Assembly: GCA_041394885.1 (NCBI GenBank)
Contig: JAWKHI010000035.1
Span: forward strand, 12,060 to 76,059
Reading direction: 5' to 3'
From: DSOI01 sp041394885
Lineage (GTDB): Bacteria > Acidobacteriota > Terriglobia > Bryobacterales > Bryobacteraceae
Length of the DNA: 64,000 bases
The translations under genes were made by a program, and so were the position numbers. Each line of letters opens with the position of its first letter. Position 1 is the stretch's first letter. Positions 7,636-17,076 of this stretch are shown piece after piece. The notes beneath the pieces were generated by a model. That model was not told the DNA's origin and ran no database searches. It saw nothing but the letters and a program-made list of their open reading frames with translations.

Positions 7636-8644
7636 CCTCGGCGATCGGCTCACCGGCGTCGGAGTCTATTCCCGCGAGATCCTGCACGGTCTGGCAAGGG
7701 ACCCGTCTCTCGAAACGGTGTGGTGCTATCGTCCCCATCGCTTTTTCCGTTCCTTTCGCGACACGCTCGCTCCGCGCGCCCGCCGCCGTCCGCTGTTTCA
7801 ATCCGGCTTTGGGCTGCCGCGGTGCGACCTTTTTCACGGGCTGAACCAGCGTCTGCCCCACTCGCTCTCCCACATTCCCGCCGTCGTCACCTTTCACGAT
7901 TTGTTCGTTCTCACCGGCGAATACTCCACGCCCGAGTTTCGCGCCCGCTTCGCTGCCCAGGCCCGCGACGCCGCCGCGCGCGCCTTCTGCGTGATCGCCG
8001 TCTCCCGGTTCACGGGTGACCAGGTGCGGGACCTTCTCCACGTGGAACCCTCCCGCATCCACGTCGTCCATCACGGCGTACGTGCGCCGGCTCCGCCGGC
8101 TGCCGCCGTGACCCGCCAGCCGCTGATTCTGTCGGTGGGCGCGATCCAAAAGCGGAAGAACACTCTGCGGCTGGTGGAAGCCTTCGAGCGGACACGTCCT
8201 GGATGGCGGCTGGTGCTCGCCGGATCGTGCGACGGCTTCGAGGCGCAGCCCGTGCTCGAGCGAATCGCCCGCAGCCCGCGCCGCGCCGACATCGAAATCA
8301 CGGGATGGGTCGGCGACGCCGTGCTCGACGATCTCTACGCCAGCGCGAGCGTATTCGCCTTCCCGTCCCTCGACGAAGGGTTCGGCATGCCCGTACTCGA
8401 CGCGATGTCGCGCGGCGTCGCCGTCGTCACCTCGAACTGCTCCGCGCTGCCGGAAGTGGCCGGGGACGCGGCCATGCTGGTGGATCCCCTCGACACCGAT
8501 TCGATCGCCCACGGATTGTCCCTGCTGATGGACGATACCGGATGCAGGGAAGACCTGGCGCGCCGAGGCTTGTCGCGCTGCCAGGCCTTCTCCTGGGAAA
8601 AGGCCGTGAGCGAAACCAGCGACGTCTATCGCCGGACCATCTAG
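7598..8644 (+). CDS. GT4-family glycosyltransferase
   Basis: A 348-residue GT-B glycosyltransferase. The N-terminal domain starts with LRVALDATHSLGDRLTGVG, which carries the usual Gly-rich acceptor-side loop, and later FHDLFVLTGEY. The C-terminal domain holds ILSVGAIQKRKN, ITGWVGDAVLDDLYASA and the donor-binding FPSLDEGFGMPVLDAM with the E-x7-E type pair, typical of GT4 enzymes (mannosyl/glucosyltransferases). ATG 7598 lies inside the end of the previous gene; the same frame stays open upstream to 7181 but that part is the out-of-frame shadow of the receiver/GGDEF gene. It likely adds a sugar to a surface polysaccharide or glycolipid. The link with the two regulators upstream suggests regulated exopolysaccharide production (inference). 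Confidence 0.88.
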   Translation: MGSLRVALDATHSLGDRLTGVGVYSREILHGLARDPSLETVWCYRPHRFFRSFRDTLAPRARRRPLFQSGFGLPRCDLFHGLNQRLPHSLSHIPAVVTFHDLFVLTGEYSTPEFRARFAAQARDAAARAFCVIAVSRFTGDQVRDLLHVEPSRIHVVHHGVRAPAPPAAAVTRQPLILSVGAIQKRKNTLRLVEAFERTRPGWRLVLAGSCDGFEAQPVLERIARSPRRADIEITGWVGDAVLDDLYASASVFAFPSLDEGFGMPVLDAMSRGVAVVTSNCSALPEVAGDAAMLVDPLDTDSIAHGLSLLMDDTGCREDLARRGLSRCQAFSWEKAVSETSDVYRRTI

Positions 8645-8741
8645 CTCCAAAAACTCCTCCCGAAACCTCTCCTCCCGAAACCTCTTCCCAAGCGCGTCCG
8701 GTTGTGATAGCTTGGGTGCAATTCCATTTAGGGGTCACTCA

Positions 8742-11700
8742 ATGAGCTTTCGATATGCGTGTCTGCTTTCGACGCTGCTAGCCGCTATGCCGGCGTTGGC
8801 TCAATCCACCGGCCAGATCCTCGGCGACGTTGAGGATAGTTCGGGCGCCGTCATGCCCGCCACCTCGGTCCGCGCGGTGAATACGCGCACGGGTCTTGTC
8901 TTCAATACCCAGTCTGACCAGGGTGGACGCTTCCACTTCTCGCGCCTTCCCGTCGGTGAGTATCGCGTGGAGGCCTCCAAGGAAGGCTTTCGCCAGTTCA
9001 TTTCGGAATCGTTCCGGCTGGACGCCGATCAGAGCCGTGAAGTAGCGGTGCGGCTGGAACTGGGCGCCACCTCGGAATCGGTAACCGTAACCGGTGCGGT
9101 GGCCCAGGTGGACACCGTCAGCGCCACCATCCGCGAGGTGGTGGACGAGAAGCGGATCTCCGAGTTACCGCTGAACGGCCGCAACCCGCTCCAGTTGGTG
9201 ATGCTGGTGCCCGGCGCCGTTTCCGCCCCCGGGGGCGGCACGCTCAACCGCAACGACGGTATCGCCGTCAACGGCGGACGCGGCACCTCCACCAACTACA
9301 TGCTCGATGGCGGCGACAACAACGATCCGCAGCAGAACGTGGCCGCCGTGGTGCCTAACCCCGACGCGCTCGAGGAATTCAGCGTCCAGACTAACAACTT
9401 CAGCGCCGAGTATGGGCGCAATTCCGGCGCGGTAGTGAACGCGGTCACCAAGTCCGGCACCAATCAACTCCACGGCTCGCTGTGGGAGTTCCTCCGCAAC
9501 GACACGCTCGACGCCCGCAGCTATTTCGGAATCACCAAAAGCAAGCTGCGCCGCAATCAGTTCGGCGGCGCGGTGGGCGGGCCGATCATCCGCAACAAGG
9601 CGTTCTTTTTCGGGTCCTACGAAGGCGTCCGCCAGCGCACCGGCACCACGCGATCGAATCTCGTTGTACCCACCGCCGCCGAGCGCCGCGGCGATTTTTC
9701 CTCGTCGTCGGTACGCCCCCGCGATCCGCTCACCACCCAGCCGTTCCCTGGCTCCTTGATCCCGGCCACCCGCTTCGATCCTGCCTCGCTGAAGTTCCTG
9801 GATGCCCTCCAGGTTCCCGAAGCCAACGCCTCCGGAAGCCGCTACGTATTCAATCCGCCGGAATCCACCGATTCCAATCAGGCGCTGGGCCGCGTGGATT
9901 ACGCCGTCACAGACAGCCAGCGCCTCAGCGGACGCTTCTTCCGTACCACCGCCCAGGACTTGGCCGTGGCGGGCTTGCCCGTGCTCCAGTCCGAGGTCGC
10001 CTTCCGCACCTGGAACGTCACGGGCCAACACACCTGGACTTTGTCGCCCACCTTCCTGCTCGTCTCGCAGTACACCTGGAACAAGTCTTTGATCGATCGC
10101 GGTCCGCTGCCGTTCGGTTCCGATGCCGGTATCGGCTATCGGGACTTCGGCGTCAACGTCAATCGCGGCGGCGCCGACGCCCTAGGCAAGGTGCTCGTTC
10201 CGCACTATCGCGGCCAGGTGAACGGATTCTGGAATTTGAACCAGGACAATCTGGTGCTCATTGACCGTCCGACGCATCAGTTTCTCGAAAATGCTACGTG
10301 GACACGCGGCGGCCACCTGCTCAAGTTCGGCGGCGAATACCGTTGGTCCAAGAGCGACCGTGTAACCGCCAACGGCGTCGATCCTCAGTTCAATTTCAAT
10401 GGCCAGTTCACCGGCAGCTCCTTTGCGGACTTTCTGATCGGACGCCCGCTCAACTTCACCCAGGGCTCGGTTCGCATCAATCAGATCCGCGCCCAGACCT
10501 TCTCCCTCTACCTGCAAGACGACTGGCGCGTCACCTCACGGCTCACCCTCAACTTCGGCTTGCGCTACGAACCGCAGTTCCCGTTCTACTCGGCGGCCAA
10601 CGAACTCACCCTGTTTCGTCCCGGCCAGCAATCCACCGTGTTCCCGTCCGCGCCGCTAGGCATGGTCTACCAGGATGACGCCGGCGTTCCCCGGGGCGGC
10701 ACCGGCAGCGACCTCAATAACCTCGCGCCGCGTATCGGCTTCGCCTGGAGCCCCACCGCCGGCGGCAAGACGAGTATCCGCGGCGCCTACGGTTTCTTTT
10801 ACGACATACCGCGCTTCCACGAGTTGAGCCACTTCGTAAACTCGCCGCCTTATTCCCTGCAGATCACCGTGAATCAGCCGCGCAGCTTCAGCGATCCTTA
10901 TGCCGGCCAGGTGAATCCGTTCCCCTACGCGCCGCCGGCCACCGATGCCGAGCGCGCCGCCTACCGGTTCCTGCGTCCCGTGACGGTGGGCCTCAGCGTC
11001 GATCCCTTCTTCGCCGCGCCCTATGTGCAGCAATGGAATTTCAACATTCAGCGCGAAGTGGCGCCCGGATATGTCCTTACGGCCGGCTACCTCGGCTCCA
11101 AAGGCACCCGGCTGCCGATCCGCCGTGAACTCAACCCCGCGCTCTTCCGGGCCGGCGCTACCGTCGGCAACATCCCCGCGCGGCGTATTTACGGCCCTGA
11201 ATTCGCGAGTATCATCAGTTACGAGAATGTGATCAATTCCACTTACAATGCTCTCCAGTTCACACTGAACAAACGATTCTCCGGAGGCTTCACGTTGCTC
11301 GCCAGTTACAACTGGTCGAAATCGATCGACGGCATGTCGATCGACGTCGATGGCTTCAACGGGCAAGATACGATGAACCTGCGCGCCGATAAGGCGCTGT
11401 CGGACTACGACGTCCGGCACCGGATGGTCGCTTCCTTCTTGTGGGAAGTTCCCGGTCCCAAGGTGGGCGTGGGCAAGTGGATCCTCGGCGGTTGGCAAAC
11501 CAACGGTATCTTTATCGCCCAGGCCGGCCGCCCGTTCACGGTGACTTCCGGACGCGACGTCGCCCTTTCCGGCACCGGGACCCAAAGGCCCAACGTCACC
11601 GGTGACCCCCGATTGGATGGCGGCCGCTCCCGCGACGAACTGATGGCCCGCTATTTCGATCCGTCGGTTTTCGTGCTGCCTAACGCGGGCAGCTACGGCA

Positions 11701-11936
11701 ATGCCGGCCGCAACTTGTTGGTTGGGCCCGGAGACTGGAATCTCGACTTTGCCCTATTCAAGCGATTCCAGATCAAGGAGCGGGCGCAGCTTCAGTTCCG
11801 CTGGGAGATGTTCAACGCGTTCAATCACGCCAATCTGAACAACCCGCGCAGCAACATCGGCGCCGCACGGCCGGGGCAGATCGATACCACCTCTGGTCCG
11901 CGAATCATGCAGATGGGCTTGCGGATGACGTTCTGA
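8742..11936 (+). CDS. TonB-dependent receptor, Oar-like, with carboxypeptidase-regulatory-like domain
   Basis: An outer-membrane protein of about 1064 residues. ATG 8742 is preceded by AGGGG at 7 bases and gives a clean signal peptide (MSFRYACLLSTLLAAMPALA). Residues about 25-105 form a CarboxypepD_reg-like beta-sandwich (GQILGDVEDSSGAVMPATSV). The plug contains ISELPLNGRNPLQLVMLVPG and YMLDGGDNNDPQQN, then the long barrel with alternating aromatic strands, ending in MGLRMTF with a terminal Phe as required for outer-membrane insertion. Such receptors are greatly expanded in Solibacter-type genomes and import large oligosaccharides or other polymers with TonB energy. No TonB box or neighbouring SusD gene is seen. 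It is convergent with a sulfatase only 4 bases away, which hints at, but does not prove, sulfated-glycan use. Confidence 0.9.
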   Translation: MSFRYACLLSTLLAAMPALAQSTGQILGDVEDSSGAVMPATSVRAVNTRTGLVFNTQSDQGGRFHFSRLPVGEYRVEASKEGFRQFISESFRLDADQSREVAVRLELGATSESVTVTGAVAQVDTVSATIREVVDEKRISELPLNGRNPLQLVMLVPGAVSAPGGGTLNRNDGIAVNGGRGTSTNYMLDGGDNNDPQQNVAAVVPNPDALEEFSVQTNNFSAEYGRNSGAVVNAVTKSGTNQLHGSLWEFLRNDTLDARSYFGITKSKLRRNQFGGAVGGPIIRNKAFFFGSYEGVRQRTGTTRSNLVVPTAAERRGDFSSSSVRPRDPLTTQPFPGSLIPATRFDPASLKFLDALQVPEANASGSRYVFNPPESTDSNQALGRVDYAVTDSQRLSGRFFRTTAQDLAVAGLPVLQSEVAFRTWNVTGQHTWTLSPTFLLVSQYTWNKSLIDRGPLPFGSDAGIGYRDFGVNVNRGGADALGKVLVPHYRGQVNGFWNLNQDNLVLIDRPTHQFLENATWTRGGHLLKFGGEYRWSKSDRVTANGVDPQFNFNGQFTGSSFADFLIGRPLNFTQGSVRINQIRAQTFSLYLQDDWRVTSRLTLNFGLRYEPQFPFYSAANELTLFRPGQQSTVFPSAPLGMVYQDDAGVPRGGTGSDLNNLAPRIGFAWSPTAGGKTSIRGAYGFFYDIPRFHELSHFVNSPPYSLQITVNQPRSFSDPYAGQVNPFPYAPPATDAERAAYRFLRPVTVGLSVDPFFAAPYVQQWNFNIQREVAPGYVLTAGYLGSKGTRLPIRRELNPALFRAGATVGNIPARRIYGPEFASIISYENVINSTYNALQFTLNKRFSGGFTLLASYNWSKSIDGMSIDVDGFNGQDTMNLRADKALSDYDVRHRMVASFLWEVPGPKVGVGKWILGGWQTNGIFIAQAGRPFTVTSGRDVALSGTGTQRPNVTGDPRLDGGRSRDELMARYFDPSVFVLPNAGSYGNAGRNLLVGPGDWNLDFALFKRFQIKERAQLQFRWEMFNAFNHANLNNPRSNIGAARPGQIDTTSGPRIMQMGLRMTF

Positions 11937-11940
11937 TGGC

Positions 11941-13425
11941 CTACGCCGCGGCGTCGGCAGTGTCGCCGTAGTGTTGCCGAAGCCGCTCGAGTTCCGTCTT
12001 CAACTCCGCGGTAACCGTACCGGCGCTTGGCTGGCCGTAAATGTTATTCAGCTCGTTGGGGTCCGCCGTAAGATCGAATAGTTCCCAGTAGTCGCCTTCC
12101 GAGTAGTAATGAATCAGCTTGTGCGTGGCGGTGCGGACACCCCGGTGCGGGCCGATCCGGTGCGGCGTGAAGTACTGGAAGCTCGGGTCCGCCATCGCCT
12201 CCTTGCCCTTCCCGGAAAGGACCCACGAGTTTTCGTAGTAGGAGTAGTAAATCGATTGCCGCCAGTCGGCCGGGACCGCCCCTTCGATCACCGGACGGAG
12301 GCTTCGTCCCTGCATCGTACCCGGCGCGGGGACGCCGGCGTAGTCGAGAATCGTCGGCGCGATATCGATGTTCATCGCCATCGCTTCCGGCACGTGGCCG
12401 CGTTTTCCGCCCGGAGCGCGCACCATCAGCGGTACCCGCAGCGACGGTTCGTACATGAAGCGCTTGTCGTACCAGCCATGGTCGCCCACGAAGAAGCCGT
12501 TGTCGGAAGTGTAGATGATCAGCGTGTCGTCGGTGAGTTTGCGCTCGTCGAGCAAGCCCAACACGCGGCCCAGGTTCTCGTCCACGGCATTGATCGAGCC
12601 GTAGTAGTCATGCACGAACCGTTGGTACACCCATTTCTTTTTCTCGGCCGGGGAGAGCTTCGGCGGCAGATCTTTATAGTCGCCCGCCACGGAAACGTCG
12701 AAGCGCATGTCTTCCGCCTCGCGAGCCACGCGCCGCGTGGCGTAGTCGTCATTGAACGTCTCCGGGTAGGGGATCTCGGTCCCCTTGAGCAGATCTTTGA
12801 GCCGCTCGGGCGGCAGGAACGGACGGTGCGGCGCTTTGTGCTGATACACCAGGCAGAAGGGTTTTTCCGATTCCTGCTTCAGGAAGTCCAGCGCCAGATC
12901 CGTGGTGATGTCGGTGGCGTAGCCCGGGATCTTACGGCGCTTGCCGTTATCGATGAAGTCGGGGTCGAAATAGAGACCCTGCCCGGGAAGCACGCACCAG
13001 GTGTCGAACCCAACCGGATCGTGACTCAGGTGCCATTTGCCCACCATTCCGGTGCGATACCCGGCCTTCTGCAGGATCTGCGGATAGGTGGGAATGTTCG
13101 GATCCATCTTCTCGACCGCGTTCTTCGATTCCGAGTTGCCGCGGATACCATGCACGTGCGAGTAGGCGCCCGATAACACAGTGGCCCGGCCCGGGGCGCA
13201 CAGCGAGTTGGTCACGAAGGCATTGGTGAACCGGGCCCCTTCGCCGGCCAGCCGATCCATGTGCGGCGTCGTCACCAGTTTGTTGCCGTAGCAGCCGAGG
13301 TGGGGCACGGCGTGATCGTCGGTCATCACGAACAAGATGTTGGGGCGCTTACGGGCGGCGCCGGTCCGCACGATGCCGCCGCCAGGGCGAGCGCGATCGT
13401 AGAGCCCGCCATGAGTAATGGACAT
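11941..13425 (-). CDS. Sulfatase (formylglycine-dependent arylsulfatase family)
   Basis: The sulfatase fold is clear: RPNILFVMTDDHAVPHLGCY with the paired Asp metal ligands, then LCAPGRATVLSG, the C-x-P-x-R signature whose Cys is oxidised to formylglycine, then GMVGKWHLSHDP with the catalytic Lys/His, and YTSDNGFFVGDHGWYDKRFMYE near the C-terminal metal site. It hydrolyses sulfate esters. I chose ATG 13425 (MSITHGGLYDR); an in-frame ATG at 13551 would add 42 residues without a signal peptide. With either start no export signal is seen, which is unusual because most family members are periplasmic; a misplaced start is possible. The C-terminal region matches the N-acetylglucosamine-6-sulfatase/choline-sulfatase branch in style, but the substrate is unknown. 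Confidence 0.88.
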   Translation of the reverse strand: MSITHGGLYDRARPGGGIVRTGAARKRPNILFVMTDDHAVPHLGCYGNKLVTTPHMDRLAGEGARFTNAFVTNSLCAPGRATVLSGAYSHVHGIRGNSESKNAVEKMDPNIPTYPQILQKAGYRTGMVGKWHLSHDPVGFDTWCVLPGQGLYFDPDFIDNGKRRKIPGYATDITTDLALDFLKQESEKPFCLVYQHKAPHRPFLPPERLKDLLKGTEIPYPETFNDDYATRRVAREAEDMRFDVSVAGDYKDLPPKLSPAEKKKWVYQRFVHDYYGSINAVDENLGRVLGLLDERKLTDDTLIIYTSDNGFFVGDHGWYDKRFMYEPSLRVPLMVRAPGGKRGHVPEAMAMNIDIAPTILDYAGVPAPGTMQGRSLRPVIEGAVPADWRQSIYYSYYENSWVLSGKGKEAMADPSFQYFTPHRIGPHRGVRTATHKLIHYYSEGDYWELFDLTADPNELNNIYGQPSAGTVTAELKTELERLRQHYGDTADAAA

Positions 13426-13567
13426 ACCGGCTATGGTATCCGATCCCGTAGGGGAATAAAGACGGAGGCCGAATGGATTTACAGGCTGGAGGCCCGTCCG
13501 GACTTGACAACGTCCCGCAAAAGACGCACTTCGGTACAGATCCAGCGGCACAGATCAAGCGAATGCC

Positions 13568-14210
13568 ATGAGCACCCGTCCGCAGCATCTCTGGCGATCG
13601 ATCGCCGCAGCCGCCCTGGCTGCGGTGATCTGGTCGGTTGGCGCCAGCGCGCCCGCTCAAAACAAACCGCACATCGTCGGCCCCATGCCTGCCAAAGACG
13701 GCGAGACCTGCGTGGTGTGCAATTCGCGTGTGTCCAAAGACGACCTCGCTTACGTGATCGACGGTCAGCGGGTGGCCGTGATGCGGGCCATGGAGGCTGA
13801 TCTGTTGGCCAACCCGCTCGAATATGTCACCAAGTTCAGGCCCGAAGGAATGATTTTTTCCAACCAGCAGAGCAAGCGCGAGTCGGGCGCGTTTTTCTGG
13901 GGTGGCGTGCTCGTGCTGGCCGGGCTGATGTTCGGCGGCGCATGCGCGCACATGGCTGTCGAAAAGGGGCTGTCGGCGGCGATGGTTCGCGATGGGGCTT
14001 CCTCTTTCCGCGCCCGCCACGCTCGCCCTCGCCTTGAAGTCGCCCGCCATCGGCAGCACCGTACCGTCCGGATTGCCAAGCCTCCCGGAAAACCACGGCC
14101 ACGCGCCCCGGTTGCGGCGCCCCCAATCATCCTTCGGCCGATGCCTGCTCCTCGCAGATCCAGCCGACGCCCACCGTATCTTCGTAGAGGTGCATGCGGC
14201 GAAGAATTAG
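13568..14210 (+). pseudogene. Frameshifted membrane protein with C-terminal zinc-ribbon
   Basis: The first 140 or so codons read well: signal-like MSTRPQHLWRSIAAAALAAV, a CVVCNSRV Cys pair, a small domain (LAYVIDGQRVAVM), and one membrane segment GGVLVLAGLMFGGACAHMAV. After about 13985 the frame loses coherence. Continuations appear in other frames: LALALKSPAIGSTVPSGLP in one and PGCGAPNHPSADAC, a zinc-ribbon-like motif, in another, before stops at 14185-14210. The original gene therefore probably ended with a Zn ribbon after the transmembrane helix and has suffered several indels, or the sequence is wrong here. It stands directly upstream of the damaged redox gene, with which it was probably cotranscribed. 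Function unknown. Confidence 0.6.
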
Positions 14211-14215
14211 CCGCC

Positions 14216-15009
14216 ATGCCCGGAACCGTTATCCAAACCCTGCAGGCGATCCTCGACAGTTCCAATCCCGGTGGCCGGGCGCCTCGTGGTGGACTCCAAT
14301 CTCGAAAGTAAGCCGTCCGTGGACTCTTTCGTCATCGGCGATTTGTCCGGCGCTCCTGGTGGTGAAACTCGCCGCTGAGCACGGCTACCGTGTGGCCAAC
14401 TACTGCCGCGCTGCCCGGTGCCAAATCGAACGAAGAGGGTGTTTGGGACGTTGTGGTCGCCGGGGCGGGCGCCTCCGGCCTGAACGCCGCGCTCGAGTTG
14501 CAGCAGTGCTGGCCTGCGCGTACTGGTGCTCGAAGAGTCAGCGATCGCCAACACGATCAGGATTTCCTCGAGGGCAAATGGGCTTTACGCGGAGCCGGAC
14601 ATTCAAAACCCGCTAGTGGGAAGTTATGGCTCGATTATGCGCGCGCAAGGAAGATCTGCTTGCCCGTTGGCATCAGATTGTCCGCGATAACAAGCTCGAC
14701 GTTCGCACCGAAGAGGGTGTGGAGTCTCTCACGAAGCGCAAAGGACGGCGGTTTCGACGTCAACATCGCTAAGGTATGCCCACAGGACCTGCCGCGTTAT
14801 TCTGGCCACTGGGCAGCGTGAAACCCGCGCTTCGGGTGCCCGGCGATGACCGGCCCAATGTGTATCACCGCTCTACAGCCCGGGCCACTACCGCGATGAG
14901 CGGATTCTCGTGGTGGTGAGGTGGCGAGCGCCGTGAGGCGGCTCTCGCGCTGGCGGAGCGCAACAAGGACGCTCTCCCTACCGCGGATCGTCCTTCAGCC
15001 GCTTGTTCG
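14216..15009 (+). pseudogene. Frameshifted N-terminal half of flavoprotein/NAD(P)-binding oxidoreductase
   Basis: Successive fragments in changing frames add up to the N-terminal part of one protein joined to the intact frame at 15010. They read in order: MPGTVIQTLQAILDSSN, VVDSNLESKPSVDSFVIGDL, VVKLAAEHGYRVAN, VWDVVVAGAGASGLNAALEL (the Rossmann GxGxxG for FAD), LRVLVLEESAIANTI, LLARWHQIVRDNKLDVRTEE, GGFDVNIA, LRVPGDDRPNVYH, YSPGHYRDERILVV and AVEAALALAERNKD. This is the order of a thioredoxin-reductase-like FAD/NAD(P) module. I count at least nine frame changes in about 800 bases, far more than ordinary gene decay normally leaves while the protein text stays so well conserved. Local sequencing or assembly error is the simpler reading. 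Start taken as ATG 14216. Confidence 0.65.
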
Positions 15010-16494
15010 GTGACGTTTGCGCGGCCGCTCGAGGAAGCGCGCGCGGCCGGCCGTATCGAAGTCATCTTCGATTCCCAGGTAACTTCGTTCGGTGAGCGAA
15101 CTTACTCGCTCCAGACGAAGGACGGTGTCGCCCAGCGGCCCTACGATCACGCCTTCGTGCTGGTGGGAGCCGAATTGCCCACGGCGTTTCTCGAGTCCAT
15201 GGGTATCCGGCTGGAGAACGAGTGGAACGGCAGCCCATGGGTCGGTCTGCTGGCGCTGGCGCTGGCGATGTTCGGGCTCTGGGTGTTCGGCGGCAAGACG
15301 GGGCAGGCGTCTTTGGGGGGCCTGCAATGGGCCGGCGGTGTTGCGGCCGCGATGGGCATCGGCGCCATGGCCGCGGCCGGTTTGCGCGGCAACCGCTACG
15401 CATGGCTGACCCTCTCATTCCTGATCTGTTACACCATTTACGGCGCGAAGATGGGAACCGGCTTCGAGTTCTGGCCCTACAAAGGATGGGGTTACAAAGC
15501 ATTCTCGTTCCTTGACCGCCCCATGTCTTTCTGGTACACGGTGGCTTACACGCTGCTCATGACCGGATTCGGTCTTCAGGCGATGAAGCGCTGGGGAGTC
15601 GATCGCCAGGACCGCTTCCAGGTCTGGCGTTACACCAGCCTGCTCGGTTTTCAATGGATTTTCTTCTTTCTGATCCCTGAGTTCTTGTTTCAATACGCGG
15701 TGAGATACCAGTGGGTGGGGGAACGCCTGGCGAGCGACCCGGTGTTCGCCGATCAGGCGTGGCGCTCCTACGGGATTGTCTATGCGTGGCCGCTATTCTT
15801 TTACACCTTCTTCGGGTCGCCGCATCAGATCTGGATCGTCTGGGGAGTGGTGCTCAGCTTCCTCCTGATCCCGATTCTGACCCTATTTCATGGCAAACGG
15901 TATTGCTCCTGGATCTGCGGCTGCGGCGGGCTGGCGGAGACACTCGGTGACCGCTGGAGGCACAACGCGCCAAAGGGTAAGGCCAGTCTCCGCTGGGAAG
16001 CGATGAATTGGCTGGTGCTGGGAGCGGCCGCGGTGATCACCGTGATGGTTCTACTCAAGGATACGGTAGAGTTATTTCGCGCCACCCACGGCGACGCGCT
16101 CGTCTGGTACCGCCTCATCGCCGACGTATGGCTGGTGGGGATCATTCCCGTTACGCTGTATCCGTTCTTGGGCGGCAAGGTGTGGTGCCGCTACTGGTGT
16201 CCACTGGCCAAACTGATGCACGTCTATAGCGCGGTATTCACGCGCATCAAGACAAGCCGTTTCGCCATTCATTCCAACGATAAGTGCATCGCGTGCGGGG
16301 AATGTTCCCGTAACTGCCAGGTCGGCATTGACGTGATGAGTTTCGCGCTGAAGCAGCAGGTTCTCGACAACGGCAACACTTCTTGCATCGGCTGCGGCAT
16401 CTGCGTTTCCGTGTGCCCCATGGATGTGCTGTCGTTTCAGGCCGAGGTCGCCCCGGCCAAGTTGGTGCAGATTCAACCGGTAAAGGTCGCCTGA
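15010..16494 (+). CDS. NapH/YccM-like membrane 4Fe-4S protein (C-terminal part of the flavoprotein fusion)
   Basis: A continuous 494-codon frame from GTG 15010. The first 70 residues (RIEVIFDSQVTSFGERTYSL, then AFVLVGAELPTAFLESMGI) complete the NAD(P)-binding module, so the natural start is upstream in the damaged segment. Then come at least six membrane helices, the paired CSWICGCGG and CRYWCPL motifs of NapH/NosR-type quinol-linked proteins, and two ferredoxin clusters at the C-terminus: CIACGECSRNC and CIGCGICVSVCP. The predicted role is transfer of electrons between NAD(P)H, a flavin and the quinone pool or a periplasmic acceptor through membrane Fe-S centres. The stop overlaps the YceI start, so YceI and AlkD-like genes are probably in the same operon. 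Confidence 0.8.
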   Translation: MTFARPLEEARAAGRIEVIFDSQVTSFGERTYSLQTKDGVAQRPYDHAFVLVGAELPTAFLESMGIRLENEWNGSPWVGLLALALAMFGLWVFGGKTGQASLGGLQWAGGVAAAMGIGAMAAAGLRGNRYAWLTLSFLICYTIYGAKMGTGFEFWPYKGWGYKAFSFLDRPMSFWYTVAYTLLMTGFGLQAMKRWGVDRQDRFQVWRYTSLLGFQWIFFFLIPEFLFQYAVRYQWVGERLASDPVFADQAWRSYGIVYAWPLFFYTFFGSPHQIWIVWGVVLSFLLIPILTLFHGKRYCSWICGCGGLAETLGDRWRHNAPKGKASLRWEAMNWLVLGAAAVITVMVLLKDTVELFRATHGDALVWYRLIADVWLVGIIPVTLYPFLGGKVWCRYWCPLAKLMHVYSAVFTRIKTSRFAIHSNDKCIACGECSRNCQVGIDVMSFALKQQVLDNGNTSCIGCGICVSVCPMDVLSFQAEVAPAKLVQIQPVKVA

Positions 16495-17076
16495 ATGAAA
16501 GTCCTCCTTTTTCTCCTGTCCTCCGCCGCCCTGTTGGCGGAAACTTATACCATCCAGCCGCAGCCCGGTTCGGACTTCCGTCTCTACATACACAAGACGG
16601 GGCCCATCATGGGCGGCAAGAAACATGACTTCCTGTTCGAACGTTACCAGGGTAAGCTCGATTATGACGCAGGTGCGCCGGAAAAATCGCGCGTGGACCT
16701 GACCATCGACACCGCCTCGGTCGTGGTGAAAGACGATTGGGTGAAGCAGTCCCAACTGAAGGATATCCACGACGAAGCGGTGGGAAACAACGGTCTCCAA
16801 GCGAGTAAGCATCCACGGATGCGCTTCGTCTCCACTACCATCGAGAAGAAGCCCGACGGGACCTTTACCGCGCGCGGCACGCTCACCATTCGCGGAATCG
16901 ACAAACCCGCGGAAGTGGCCGTCACACTCGCCGCCCAAGCCGAACGGCTCACGCTCACCGGCAGCGCGACGGTGAAGCTCACCGACTATGGAATCAAGCC
17001 GCCCAAAGCGGCGCTCGGCCTGGTGGGCACGCGCAATGAGATGGATGTGCGCTTCAAGGTCATCGCGGTGAAATGA
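16495..17076 (+). CDS. YceI family periplasmic protein
   Basis: A 193-residue secreted protein with the leader MKVLLFLLSSAALLAETY. The lipocalin-like YceI fold is recognised from PQPGSDFRLYIHKTG, then the segment VDLTIDTASVVVKDDWVK, MRFVSTTIEKKPDG and RGTLTIRGIDKPAEVAVTL. Family members bind polyisoprenoids or isoprenoid quinones in a hydrophobic barrel. Its position directly after a quinone-type membrane Fe-S protein, with adjoining stop and start codons (TGA-ATG at 16492-16497), fits a role as a quinone or lipid carrier for that system (inference). The ATGA overlap with the next gene indicates translational coupling. Confidence 0.88.
   Translation: MKVLLFLLSSAALLAETYTIQPQPGSDFRLYIHKTGPIMGGKKHDFLFERYQGKLDYDAGAPEKSRVDLTIDTASVVVKDDWVKQSQLKDIHDEAVGNNGLQASKHPRMRFVSTTIEKKPDGTFTARGTLTIRGIDKPAEVAVTLAAQAERLTLTGSATVKLTDYGIKPPKAALGLVGTRNEMDVRFKVIAVK

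Noticed and set aside
13504..13509. Perfect TTGACA before the zinc-ribbon membrane protein gene
   Set aside because: No -10-like box occurs 15-19 bases downstream, so I do not call a promoter.
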